DNA of 64,000 nt from Symsagittifera roscoffensis (Eukaryota; Xenacoelomorpha; Acoela; Convolutidae): contig NC_087063.1 in assembly GCF_963678635.1 (NCBI RefSeq), positions 25,588,764-25,652,763 on the forward strand. The letters run 5' to 3'. The position numbers and the translations under genes were made by a program. How positions within the stretch are numbered: the stretch's first letter is position 1; each line of letters starts with the position of its first letter. Below, piece after piece: positions 8,981 through 19,554 of this stretch. The notes beneath the pieces are model-generated. The model searched no databases and was not told the origin of the DNA. It saw only the letters and a program-made list of their open reading frames with translations.

Positions 8981-11020
8981 ATGGAGGAGTTAAAACCGTT
9001 GAGTGGTTTTGATACAAATAGAAGTGTAGATGTTCTGAAAGATTACACAAAGCCGAAACAAAGTACAATTTCGGGTCTATCCGATGACGATATTGCCAGT
9101 ATTTGGGGTTACATTTCCGAGTTTATTATCAAACAGTTACAACAAAACAAAGGAGTTCATATTCATGGGTTGGGAACGTTCACGTACACCAAAAAAGTCA
9201 CCGGAAAATCAAGCGGCAAGAAAGCGAAGGAAATAAATCGTCCTGTATTTGTCATTTCCGAGAAATTCGTGCTACAACATTGTTTGCCGAACCAAAAAAT
9301 TTACCAGACAGGAGAGATCCCAGTTGTCCCGCTGAACTTTGCGGCCGTCGCGTTCGAGAGTCCCTATCATCGAGATGTTGTCGAGGCATGCGCGAAAGAA
9401 GTTCTTACTTGGCTCGGCCGAAGTGTCCAGAGCAACAGTAGCGTTGAGTTCGTTTTCCCAGATTTGGGTCGCCTGACAATTAAGGAGAAGAAAGTAAAAA
9501 TGCGATTCTTCAAAGAGTTCATAAACTCCTTGGACGACGGTAAAGACGTCATGAAATCGATGGTAAACCGTCCGTTCACTCCTGATTCGGTAATGTCGGA
9601 TCGACCAATCACATCGCGACCAGGAACCACGACTCTCATTTTACCGAGCGTAGCTGTGAACAAACCACCCAAACCCTTGCCTGCCATTGCTGAAACGGAA
9701 AACGAAGACGAGCACAATCCTGAGGTGACTTCGGATCCAGGACGCTTTGACGAGAATCACGAGAACCAGTTGGGAGGTAGCGCCGCGGCTGGTTTGAATA
9801 CAGTTCGAGAACGAGAGTTTTCCACATCAAGTCAGCTGAAAGCGGATCTTCCAACGGTAAGGAAACCGTCAACAGGTGCGGCATCGCACCGCAACATGAC
9901 AACACCGACCTTGAAAAGGTCAAACACTTCGCCCAACTTAGTGTCCAATCGACCTCCAGGATCCAGCCGGGCAGAGTCCGCGGCATCCAATCATTCGGAA
10001 TGCTGTCACAAGGCTTCAGCAGGTCAAGAATTGTGTTATTTGTGTCACCAAAGAGACGTCCGAAATATTCCTGTGGATTTTTTGGCCGAGAGGCAAAAAC
10101 GAATCGAAGAAGAAGACAAGCTACTGGCGCAGTATCAGAACTTACGAGACACTGAAGCTATTCTCAAGGAACAAGAGAAGCTGTATGATGCGAGAAACAT
10201 GCAAAAATCCATCTCGGCCTTCAATCTGGGAGTTGCAGACGCGGTAAAAGACGAGAAAAGCCGGAAACCAGGGTACTACAATTCATTCCTGTTTCAAAAG
10301 AGACCCCATACACCTCATAAGTTCTTCGGCCAGGCAACTTACTACGAAGACTTAAACAATCAAGTAGAGTCTAGAACTGACAAGGAAAAACGACTTCATG
10401 AAGACAAAGTTTTCTTGGAGAAGCTGGAGCAAATTCAAATAGCCGAGGATTTAGCTGCTCAAAGAGAGGCGTATTTGAAAGAGAAGCACAATCAAAAAGA
10501 GGCGCTCAAAAGAGCACTCGACACTCAGCTGAAATACTTGCCGGAACAGTTGCCGAAGGCAGTTCCCGACTCAGACGAGCCAATCTTCGGCCTTCACGAC
10601 GCTTCTTCAAACGACAAGATCCGTGAAAAAGCTGAGCGCGAGGAGGAAATCAAAAAAGAACTGCTCGAAATCGCACGTGAAAAGAAAAAGGAGAAAATTT
10701 TGACTGAGCTACTGAATCAAAAAGAAGAGGAAGAAATGCTGAAAGACGTCAAACGAGAATTCGTCGAGGATAATGTCAACAAACATAACCGACTGTTCAA
10801 CCAGAGGAGACAGCTCGAAGCTGATTGGCTGAAATCTATGCAGGTGAAACAACAACGGGACGAAGAGGAAAACTTGCACCGATTGCACGGTGGCGCACTG
10901 CTGCTAGACCAAGCACACGTTTCACGGTGCGCCCAGTGTCAAAGGAAGATGATGAACAAAGGGAAAACTAACCTCTGGAAGGAGTCCTATTACGTGCCTG
11001 GATCCCGACTGATCCTATAG
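8981..11020 (+). CDS. CCDC81: CCDC81-like protein with two HU-type domains
   Basis: An uninterrupted 679-residue frame, ATG to TAG, is the clearest host gene here. Residues about 28-105 form the first HU-like domain (ISGLSDDDIASIWGYIS..., then VHIHGLGTFTY), and about 118-180 the second (VEACAKEVLTWLG..., FPDLGRLTIKEKKVKMRFF). This pair is characteristic of the eukaryotic CCDC81 group of the HU/IHF superfamily, linked to centrosomes and cilia. A Ser/Pro-rich linker follows, then a Cys-rich patch near residue 340 (CYLCHQRDV). Charged coiled-coil segments run from about 360 to 640. The C-terminal tail has a CxxC (650-653) and the family-typical NLWKESYYVPGSRLIL. Length fits vertebrate homologues. 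The whole coding region lies in one exon. A retrocopy is possible, but the intact frame and upstream acceptor favour a working gene. A poly(A) signal lies 85 bases after the stop. Confidence 0.92.
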   Translation: MEELKPLSGFDTNRSVDVLKDYTKPKQSTISGLSDDDIASIWGYISEFIIKQLQQNKGVHIHGLGTFTYTKKVTGKSSGKKAKEINRPVFVISEKFVLQHCLPNQKIYQTGEIPVVPLNFAAVAFESPYHRDVVEACAKEVLTWLGRSVQSNSSVEFVFPDLGRLTIKEKKVKMRFFKEFINSLDDGKDVMKSMVNRPFTPDSVMSDRPITSRPGTTTLILPSVAVNKPPKPLPAIAETENEDEHNPEVTSDPGRFDENHENQLGGSAAAGLNTVREREFSTSSQLKADLPTVRKPSTGAASHRNMTTPTLKRSNTSPNLVSNRPPGSSRAESAASNHSECCHKASAGQELCYLCHQRDVRNIPVDFLAERQKRIEEEDKLLAQYQNLRDTEAILKEQEKLYDARNMQKSISAFNLGVADAVKDEKSRKPGYYNSFLFQKRPHTPHKFFGQATYYEDLNNQVESRTDKEKRLHEDKVFLEKLEQIQIAEDLAAQREAYLKEKHNQKEALKRALDTQLKYLPEQLPKAVPDSDEPIFGLHDASSNDKIREKAEREEEIKKELLEIAREKKKEKILTELLNQKEEEEMLKDVKREFVEDNVNKHNRLFNQRRQLEADWLKSMQVKQQRDEEENLHRLHGGALLLDQAHVSRCAQCQRKMMNKGKTNLWKESYYVPGSRLIL

Positions 11021-11104
11021 AACTACTAATTTTGAGCAAATTTAACCCAGTTAAGTATAGAAAACATGGTTTGGAGCATTTAACAATGGTGCACTGAGTA
11101 TGTA

Positions 11105-11110
11105 AATAAA
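11105..11110 (+). terminator. Poly(A) signal AATAAA of the CCDC81-like gene
   Basis: AATAAA follows the stop codon by 85 bases and is followed by a T-rich stretch (TATCTCTCTTTG), the usual arrangement for a short animal 3' UTR. Confidence 0.7.
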
Positions 11111-11149
11111 GTATCTCTCTTTGATTATTTAGAATTATTTTCTGAATTA

Positions 11150-11515
11150 ATTGTTCGACTGATTTGCAGCTCAGGTTAATCAATCCTGAGAAAAAAAGAG
11201 AGATTTAGAGAAGCAGGATTTCAAATTTGATTTAACGCTAGCAAACTTTGTAAGGATTCAATAAAAACTTTTACCACTACAAAAAAAGAAAAAAGTTTAA
11301 ACAGACAAATGTTATGACCACAAACAATTCACAAAAGTAGTGTCTAATTGGAAGATCATAAAAAAAAGCTTATCAGTCGATCGAGTCAAGTCTCTTTTGA
11401 GCAAAGAAATCATACTTTTTATTTAGTCTGATTCACGTGCAAGGCTTTAGACTACAACATGCAAAAATGCCTACAACTCAGTCTGTAGTAAGACATTCTC
11501 AAAAAAAATTAGAAT
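11150..11515. other. AT-rich intergenic stretch
   Basis: No gene, repeat or structured element seen beyond homopolymer runs. Confidence 0.5.
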
Positions 11516-11519
11516 TTTT

Positions 11520-11978
11520 ATGGTTGCCGAATTTTTTCTCTAAACTGCTGGAAACTTTTAAAAACTTGTTGCCGGAATTTTTTTTCTAAATTAATTGCCG
11601 GAAACGCTTTTCTAAATTGCCGGATAAGTTGCTAAAAAAGGTGGTGCACAGCTGGAAATTTTTTTCTGAATTTATCTACTCTAAGCTTCTTTCATGTGGG
11701 GCCAAAATAGGGTCACATAGGCCTCAAAACACATTAAAGAAGCTTATAGAGAAATTTAGAAAAAATTTCCACCCGCACTCCACCTTTTTTAGCAATTTAT
11801 CCGGCAATTTAGAAAAGCGTTTCCGGCACCCAATTTAGAAAAGAATTTTCCAACAATTTGAAAAGAATTTCCGGCACCCAATTTAGAAAAGAATTTTCCA
11901 ACAATTTTGAAAAGAACTTACGGTAGCCAGGTTAGAAAAGAATATTTCCAGCAATTTAGAAAAAAATTCGGCAACCAG
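11520..11978. repeat. Fold-back element built of short repeated motifs
   Basis: The left half (GGTTGCCGAATTTTTTCTC...) is the inverted complement of the right half (...AAAAAAATTCGGCAACC), with arms of about 190-250 bp meeting near 11720. Each arm is itself composed of repeats of a motif close to CCGGCA(A/C)CCAATTTAGAAAAG. The arms differ in motif number, so the element has expanded or contracted after formation. No protein is encoded. Confidence 0.75.
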
Positions 11979-12844
11979 CAGACAGAGCTTCGATTAAACG
12001 AACAAAAAGCCTCGAAAAAGTTTTGCTAATCCGTCTAGATAATTTTAATTGGTTTCATCAATCATAATTCACGTGTTTAGCCTTTTTACACAAAAATGTG
12101 TAGAAATACTCAAATATTTGTCCATCGGTTGAAAACTGACAATTGCAACTTGTTGTCTCCCGACTGTCATTTCTCAGCAGTCAAACTATGTTTCAAAAAT
12201 GTTGACAATTTTTTGGCATTTTTGAATTTACGCAGTCCCAAAAAACTAAATGAATTGTCCCGAAAAACCAAAAAAGAGGGGGAAAAAATTGCCTAACTTG
12301 CGACTCTGTGGGCGGTGAGAGGGTCAGTTTTTGACGGAAGAAAGGTGTCCATTCTAAGTCCGCTTCTATATAGATATGTAAATTTGCGACTGATTCTAGT
12401 CAACTCAGCTTCATGGAAACAATAGACGCAAATCAAAGTCATCTGGTATTGCAATGAGATTACATTTTATTGGATGTTTTTCAAAATATGAAACCACGGA
12501 GGTACAATTGAGTATTCACTTTATAACGTGAACATTTGTCCAAAACTATTTGGTTGTGGTAATACGCATTTTTTCGCCTTTTCTAAACTTTTGGGAAAAA
12601 TCAAACCAAATTTCCACATAGTGTACTTGATACTAGTGATCTGGTATACTGGTTTATTTTAATAACGTTTTTCAACAGCTCAGCTGATGCACAAAAATTG
12701 GAGGGCCGAAAAAGACCTTTACGTTCTTAACTAGTTTGCTTGCAGGTTTTTAGGACTTTTTTGGACCAGTTTCGTCAAACAGGTTAAAAGGAATTGCGAG
12801 TTTTCTTTTCAATTCTTTTTGTAGCTTCACCAGAAAACACAATT
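11979..12844. other. AT-rich non-coding stretch
   Basis: No coding signature. A 66-codon frame at 12096 has no family or splice support. Confidence 0.5.
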
Positions 12845-12898
12845 CAATAAACGTGGCTTAAGCAAGTGGCAGTAAACGTGCTTAAGGCACGTTTATTG
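12845..12898. repeat. Near-perfect 20-bp hairpin with 14-base loop
   Basis: CAATAAACGTGGCTTAAGCA (12845-12864) pairs with 12879-12898 at 19 of 20 positions around a 14-base loop. The stem is shorter than most animal microRNA precursors. It could be a remnant of a small inverted-repeat transposon, a structural element or a small hairpin RNA. Confidence 0.7.
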
Positions 12899-13311
12899 GC
12901 ACTTGAAAATTATTTGAATGATTTAAAGTTATGAGCGAGGTTCACCCTGGAATGTGGAACACAAAAGTTCAAAAAAATACTTTCAGACCGAGAAAATTCC
13001 TAAAACTGATGCACATAAAGCCAATTTTTCGGCGGATAGGATATTTTGGATTTCAGATACAAAAATTGAGCACCAACCCTGATAAATAATTTTTCTTGAG
13101 GCAATGATTACCGAAACAAAAATTCGCCAAACGTTTTTTTAAACTTCTAATGTTTACGTTTTCCAAGACTCCTTCTCAACATTCATACAAAATAATTTCA
13201 TTGGGTCAATTGGTTGCGTACAATGAACACAAAAATTTTTTTTTAGCTTGATAATGTCTTTTGTAGAGTTTTAACAACCATCAACCCGGGTTGTTCAAAA
13301 ATGCTAGTCAA
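12899..13311. other. AT-rich non-coding stretch
   Basis: Nothing recognisable. Confidence 0.5.
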
Positions 13312-13423
13312 ACAATTTTCATTTATGGAAAAATGCTACTCACACATTTTTCATGCAATTCCGAAAGTACAAAAAACTGCATGAAAGGTTTATGATTAGT
13401 GATTTTTCATATAAGGAAAATGG
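13312..13423. repeat. Palindromic short repeat, copy 1
   Basis: ACAATTTTCATTTATGG at the left is mirrored by the inverted ATATAAGGAAAATG at the right, with further partial pairing between (TTTTTCATGCAATT / CTGCATGAAAGG). A related copy lies at 14999-15110. The two copies flank the larger fold-back element at 13819-14542. Confidence 0.5.
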
Positions 13424-13818
13424 GTATGTTTGTTTTTCATTTATGGGTTGTGTTCGTTATCGAACGCGAGTGACAAAGACCTCGGCTTATTCAAAACTAT
13501 AAACGAAAGATTGGACAATTGTCCAATTACAATGCATAGAAAACGACCTGAATTGTCTTAGAGTAGTCTTACAGAAATGATATGGTACTATATGATACAT
13601 TAGGGCAAAACCTCAAAAAAAATTCAGCATGTTAGGGTCTGTTTTTAAGCAGTGAAATAGTTAGTTAAGATCTTGCGGCCGTTTTTTTTTTACTTCGATT
13701 GGTTTCTTTTAAGAGAACCAATCATTCATTAAATCATCAAAGATTTTTCTTCCAAAAAAGTTCTCACATCCTTTGACGTAGCTATTTCATTTAATTTTTG
13801 TAGCTATTATTATACAAT
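13424..13818. other. AT-rich non-coding stretch
   Basis: Nothing recognisable. Confidence 0.5.
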
Positions 13819-14542
13819 GCTGATTTAACTTAACCGGACAAAACAGGCTAAACTTGAAATCTCAAACGCGTTTTTCTGAAATTGGGTTGAGTTTAGGTGA
13901 AAACTCATGAAGACAAAACTTGCTTAAAATTTTAGCACAATTAATATTGTGTAATTTGTTTTGCGAAATTCGGGCCCAAAGTTTTACCCCAAATATTGGT
14001 CATTTTGGCTTTTTTTAGTTTATCAAAAATGACGCCAAAATTACCCAATCGATCACAAAAATAATTATATCAAAGTGAGTCCCTCTCATAGCCCATTAAG
14101 CTTTAAGAAAGGTAAATTCTTCAAAAAAAAATTGAAAACGGTTTAAAAGGTGTTTTTAAATAAAAAGTTGGTGTTTTATAAAGTAAAAATGACCTTTTTT
14201 GTCTATAAAACAAAAATTGATTAACCTTAACAATGTTTTGGAGAATATACCCCTGTTAAAGTTTGTTGGGCTACGTGAGGGGCTCACTTTGATATAATTA
14301 TGTTTGTGACCGACTGGTTTTTTTTGGCGCCATTTTCTATTAACTAAAAAAACCAAAATGACCCATTTTTGGGGTAAAACTTTGGGCCCGAATTTCGCAA
14401 AACAAATTACACAATATTAATTCTGCTAAAATTTGAACTAAGTTTTGTTTTCATGAGTTTTCACCTAACCTCAACTGAATTTGAGAAAAACGCGTTTTAG
14501 ATTTAAAATTTAGCGCGTTTTGTCCGGTCAATTTGAATCAGC
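13819..14542. mobile_element. Fold-back (long inverted repeat) element, complete copy
   Basis: Starts GCTGATTTAACTTAACCGG and ends with the inverted CCGGTCAATTTGAATCAGC. The arms pair over about 340 bp each, almost the whole length, including GCGAAATTCGGGCCCAAAG against its complement at about 14385-14400. There is little spacer and no open frame. The arms are diverged by several percent, so it is not freshly made. Parts of the same element recur at 24526-24966 and 28895-29016, in both cases exactly at junctions of the 5.4-kb repeat. Confidence 0.8.
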
Positions 14543-14998
14543 TTTGTACTCTCTCTATCAGAGGTTAACGACCAAAAGGAAGTCAGTCTAATCTGATATA
14601 CGGCATCTATGAGTTGAGTTTAACTAAATTGGGCTCGTTTTCTTTTTTTAAATCAAAATATAAAGCGCATTATTTATGCGTGGCGAATTGTCGTTCCGCA
14701 GAAATTCCTTCCAAATTGATTTTGAGGCAAGCTAATTAGTGATATTTATTGTATACACGATTCAATTTCAACACTTAAATTTTGATATTGTCAGCCTAAA
14801 AACGATAGTTTGTCACATTTTATTAACCAAAGAGTATTCAAGACCAAATAATGAGCAATTGGAATGTTCAAGGATTTGCCCTGGTGCAAGCGGTCTTCTT
14901 CATTATTATCATAGCTGCCAAGTAGATGCCAAGTAAAAGAACGCAAAGGTAAGGAACAAACTGAAAACCCATCCCCGAATTGACCAAAAAAACATCAT
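14543..14998. other. Non-coding stretch between fold-back repeats
   Basis: No gene seen; moderately AT-rich. Confidence 0.5.
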
Positions 14999-15110
14999 AC
15001 AATTTTCATCTATGGAGAAACTGTTGGTCATATATTTTTCTTGTAAGTTCATAAGTACAAAAAGTGCAGGAAAGATACATGAACCGTAGTTTTTCATAAA
15101 AGAAAATGGA
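14999..15110. repeat. Palindromic short repeat, copy 2
   Basis: Diverged relative of 13312-13423 (ACAATTTTCATCTATGG ... AAAGAAAATGG), with the same overall dyad and central AGTACAAAAA segment. Confidence 0.45.
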
Positions 15111-15165
15111 AGATTAAAGTTTTTCCATAAACCAAAAATTGATTTTTAAATCCAAATTCTTCTCA

Positions 15166-18100
15166 AAATTTTTGTGTGACAGACTCTGGTCAATCAAAGC
15201 TAGAGTCATCAAAAGATTAATGGTCTAGCATGTAGCAAGTACAATGGAGCGGCCTGAAAAATGCTGTCTTCTTATGCGAACAATTTAATGAAAGAAGCAA
15301 ACTTTTGGCAAAAAAACTTTCAACGTTCAATTTTAATGTTGCTAAATTTTTGTATTTGATTTTTTTTTATTCTGTCAGGCATTGATCAAAGAATATACAA
15401 AGACGCCATACAAAAGAAATAGGCGTTTTGAGAGTTTTTGATACTACTGCTATTCTGAGAGTTGCACCTGGTCTATGAGTGATTACAGGGCGTTCTGATA
15501 AAAAGGATGAAACGAATATAAATTGCTCGCTGATTCAATTGAACATAAAAACTGAGAATTTTAATTAGTGCAATTCAGGATTAATATTGAACTCGTTCTA
15601 AACACAAGTGTTTGACTTTAAAACACAGAAATGAGGCAAACAAACGTATTACCAACACCAAAAAGTCGAGAAAATCATTCCAAAAATTAATGGAAGAAAA
15701 GGCTCAGGAAAAATGGCTCATAATCCAGAGGTCGGAAGTTCAAACTTCAAAGGTAGACCAATATTATTTAAGCACATTTGAAAAAACTTCTGCTTCTTCA
15801 AAGCTTCCTTCTGCTTTTTTGTTCGGTTTTGCAAGATGCAGTTTTGTATTTTGCAACACTTAGATTTATTGTGCTGCTTTTCTTTGAGCGTTTTTGAAAA
15901 TAAAATTGCAGCTTAGAGTTGGTTTTTCGATTCTCTTTTTATTACGAGCCCTGCATCAATTTAACTCTTCACTCGATTGTTTTTTTTTTGCTAGAAAAAA
16001 ATCATGATTAAGCAGGGTGAAAAAATTTCTGCTATCTTCGTGGCTTTGAAAAGTCAAAAGACAAAATTTTTTGGTCATAATGAAAAGAGATGAGAGTTAA
16101 AGCTTGGGAATAACTTGTGGAATTTGTAGTGTATTTTATGGTATAGTAACCTAGGCGTAAGACTGATTAGTATATGGTTTAAATTCCCTACTAGCGGTAG
16201 TATTAGTACCCCAGGTCTGTTGGGAACCGGCTTCCGATTTTATGCCCTAAATAAACAGACCGGCACCCAAATTCCGGAAGTCGTTTCTCGGTCCCCACGG
16301 AAAGCAAGGAGTTGAAGATAGGAAGCTATTAGCACTTGAAAAAACACACCCCTCTCGACTAGAAATAGGCAATTTATACAAAATCAAGCGCGCGGGCATA
16401 CTAATTTTATAGCGGCGATAGATACTGGTCCCCACCGCTGGAAAAAGAAACCCATTGAGCGCAACCGGCTACTCCTTGGATTTTTAAATTGAAAATATCA
16501 GTGGGATACATATGAAAATTGATAGTTAGAACCCCCATGAGACCCTGAATCTTTCCGAGGACATTTGACACCCCGTTTAATTTTGAGCGTTTGGACCCCG
16601 AAATTGCGTAGAATACCCGGAAAGTTGCGTATTTCCCAGCCTAAACCGTGGAAATATAAACCGGTCACCATAATAATAATTGGAAGGAAACGTATTCCTT
16701 GGGAACTGAAGTAGAAGCTGATAGCGATGTAGTTTCTACAGTGCAACCTTGAAGTAGTAGAATTAAAATAAATTTGACTTGGTAAATAGTGGTTTGAGCT
16801 TAGCTTGGCAAATGAGTTTATAATAAGAATTCAATTAGGCTAAAGATACGTAGTCCCAGAGGAAATTGCAAGTAATAGGAGCGCGGCATGAGAATTAAAT
16901 CTCTTAATTAGTATGAACGGATGGAAAATTTTTTAATAGACGAATTACGTTCCCCCGATAGCTAGAACTTCGGGATTGGCATAAGGTATAGATGGAAATT
17001 TGAGGTGCTTTATATGAATCAGCTACTCATCAAAATGTCTTTCCCTGCCCTGAGAAGATCGAAACGTTAAGGGATAAAAAAAATGAAGACCTTGAGAGGG
17101 TCACTGAGTAAACCTAGTACGGTTTGGAGGTTGAGTTGAACTGAGGCTGAGGTCAAAAATCAGTTGATTAGGATCGTGTGACCTGTTTTGCTTGGTTGTA
17201 TTGTGTCACTAACCGCATACCGGATATCTATTAAGTACGGACGGGTGATTTAAGCTGTTGCCAGGACTGATAAGGAATGGCGTGGCTTAACTAAAAATGA
17301 ATGATGAGGACTTAACTAAAACTAAAAAATGATAAGGAACTGGAGGGTTCCGGAGAGCCTTCTAGAGATGGAACAATTATTGCCACGCAGTCGAATAGTT
17401 GGAGTAAGAGGACAATTATAGCAGAAACAGTGATAGTTGGTTCTCATCAGATTGAGAACAGTGTTTCTTGAAGCTAATGAAATCAGTAAAAGTACCTCAA
17501 ACGAATAATACAGATACTACCAATTTTGGAAGGCCGACTGGGTTTTTGCGTTGAGTTACTAAGTGTAATTGATTAGCTAAAATTCTCTCTCCAGAGAGAG
17601 AATCGTTTAGTGGAGTCAGTTGGAAATTAAATTGTAATTAGACAATTGTGCTGATGAATTGCGGGCCTTTTCTTTTTTTTGGAATTATAGATTATATCCT
17701 GGCCACTCAGAGTTTTCTGTATTTGGATTTATAGTTTTTGAACTTAATCATCATTGGAAATTCCAGCGATTGTATCGAGTAGGCGAAAAATATTTAAGAG
17801 CACTTCACAAGAAAGGGTCAAGTAACATAATACAGTACAGAATAGTTGCCACCAACTTAACCCTTTCGGGATTGTAGATAGAAGCAATTCTCGGTGGCCC
17901 CGCTGAATTCAAAACCTTGGGACCATTTTGCAGCGTAATTAAAAGAGAGAGAACGAAGCTAGAGATGCAATCCCCTAAATCTACAAAATATGATTCAATG
18001 ATATTTCAGAAAGTAAGTGTACTTGTTACTGCCACTAGAAAAACTCTTAGGTCTTTATCTTCAACTCGAAGTTTCTTTTTGTCAACTGTTGAAATAATTC

Positions 18101-19554
18101 GCAAGACTTCCTGAGGTAGTTTTGAAAAAAGTTAGCGTTGATGTTCTTAAATGCTCGAATCATCCAATAGTACATATAAGAAAAATTTTGCTGCAGTGGA
18201 TCATTACAATCTAGTTTGATAATATAAATCAAGCACCAAAAAAGAGGAAATATGGAATATATTTTGTCTGGGATTGTATTCTCTCTTGATTTTGATGTTT
18301 TTTTCTAACTTTTGGAATTTTTATGTTCATATACATTTTTTTGTTTGATTTCGTTTATATCTGCAATTTTTTTGTTCCTAGCCTCTCAAATTTTGAAGAG
18401 TAGGCCAATCCCTCCTCATTTAAGATACGGAAATTTCGGCTGCCGCTTAATGCAGCCAATTTGTAACTTTTTTACTGATAGCAAAAAATGTGGGTGTGTA
18501 ATTTCGCGATTTTTCAAATGTCGAGAAAACTCTGATTGTTATGTGTCATACACGTCAAATTAAAAAATATATATATGAAATTGTTGATTGTGTTTTACCT
18601 CAAACTAGGTCAACCACAAAGCACAAAAAAAACGACTTTAATGGAAAGAAAATCACGAAGAACATTTTTTTTTCAATATATCTTTTTTTTAATGAGTTTG
18701 ATGAAACGATGCGGTGTAATGGAGCGCGGTGTCATGAAACAGTTAATCCGGTGTCGTGGAACGATTTCAACAAAAGCCTCGGACTTAACAATTTTGGACT
18801 TGTTTGACGACATTCGGTTTTGAAAAAAGATTCAGTAAAAAGGCAAAAAAAACCGGAAAAAGGGGATCAAAATCAATTAATTTTACGAATTTTTAATAAA
18901 CCGCTGAAAAAATATTTCAATTTTTACTTGATTTGGTATAAAAACATGTTTTTTTATTGCTCAAAAATCAAGTTTCTAATGAGACACAAACAATATCTCA
19001 CCATACTCGCTAAAGTTAGAAAAAAGCAAAAATTCTTAAATGGTTTTTCTAGACAGTGGTTTTTTATGTTTTTCAAATCTTCATTTGAGTCACAGTACTT
19101 CGAGTCACAACTAGGACGGCTCTAAAGTGATATATCAGTCCAATCAAGATGGAATTATTCTTAATTAATTTCAAGCAGAAAGTTTTATTTTAAATAGCAA
19201 TTTTCTAAAATATATAATTTCAACTCATTTGCTTATATGCAGTTAAAATCTACCTCTTGCAACCCGTGTAAAATTTTCTCGAAAGCTAGTTAGGTTCATT
19301 TGAATAATTAGGTAAACTCACAGGTGTCAATTTTGTCTCATTCATTAATATGACCTGCACTCTTAACATAAAAAAATTGCAACAAACTTCCGAAATGAAA
19401 AAAAAACTGACAATTCACCAAGCAAAGGTGAACATAATTACTACGTTGATGGATCAAAACTTTTTTTTCGGAGTACCTTCAAAACTTTTGACAGTTTTTT
19501 CTCTGAGCGGTGCTTTGAATAATGTTGAAAAGTTTTGTCACTATATTTATTTTC
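15166..19554 (+). repeat. 5.4-kb repeat family, copy 1 (right end missing)
   Basis: Starts at AAAATTTTTGTGTGACAG, a boundary shared with copies 3 and 4. It runs through an AT-rich left part, a GC-richer core (about 16110-17960) and an AT-rich right part, then breaks at TATTTTC|TGAGAATT, where copy 2 begins. It lacks about the last 970 bp of the full unit. Compared with copy 3 the core differs at roughly 1% of positions in the parts I compared by eye. No long open frame is present on either strand. The strand given is arbitrary. Confidence 0.9.
16110..17960 (+). other. GC-richer structured core of the 5.4-kb repeat (copy 1)
   Basis: About 1.85 kb distinctly richer in GC than its flanks, with no open frame above 83 codons. 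Several local stems are visible: ATTCTCTCTCCAGAGAGAGAAT (about 17581-17602), GGAACTGGAGGGTTCC (about 17337), and GGTCTGTT pairing with AACAGACC about 40 bases on (about 16216/16256). Base composition, length and stems resemble a structural RNA gene, but I could not match it to SSU, LSU or other known RNAs. Equivalents: 20110-21960, 25918-27760 and 29965-31805. Confidence 0.45.

Noticed and set aside
9103-9986. Alternative frames within the CCDC81-like gene (9103-9441 plus; 9367-9717 and 9636-9986 minus)
   Set aside because: Shadows of a confidently identified coding sequence.
16247-16746. Short frames conserved across the four repeat copies (62-83 codons, both strands)
   Set aside because: The copies are about 99% alike everywhere, so conserved frames carry no information; no family signature or codon-position bias is seen.
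16110-17960. Possible SSU or LSU ribosomal RNA (or a mitochondrial rRNA insert) in the repeat core
   Set aside because: A few short matches (ACACACCCCTCTCG-like, CCTAGTACG, CCCCGCTGAATTC) occur, but in the wrong order and without the universal 530-loop, decoding-site or sarcin-loop contexts. Not supportable by eye.
18110-18132. let-7-like seed TGAGGTAG in the repeat
   Set aside because: Only the first nine bases agree with let-7 and there is no matching precursor stem.
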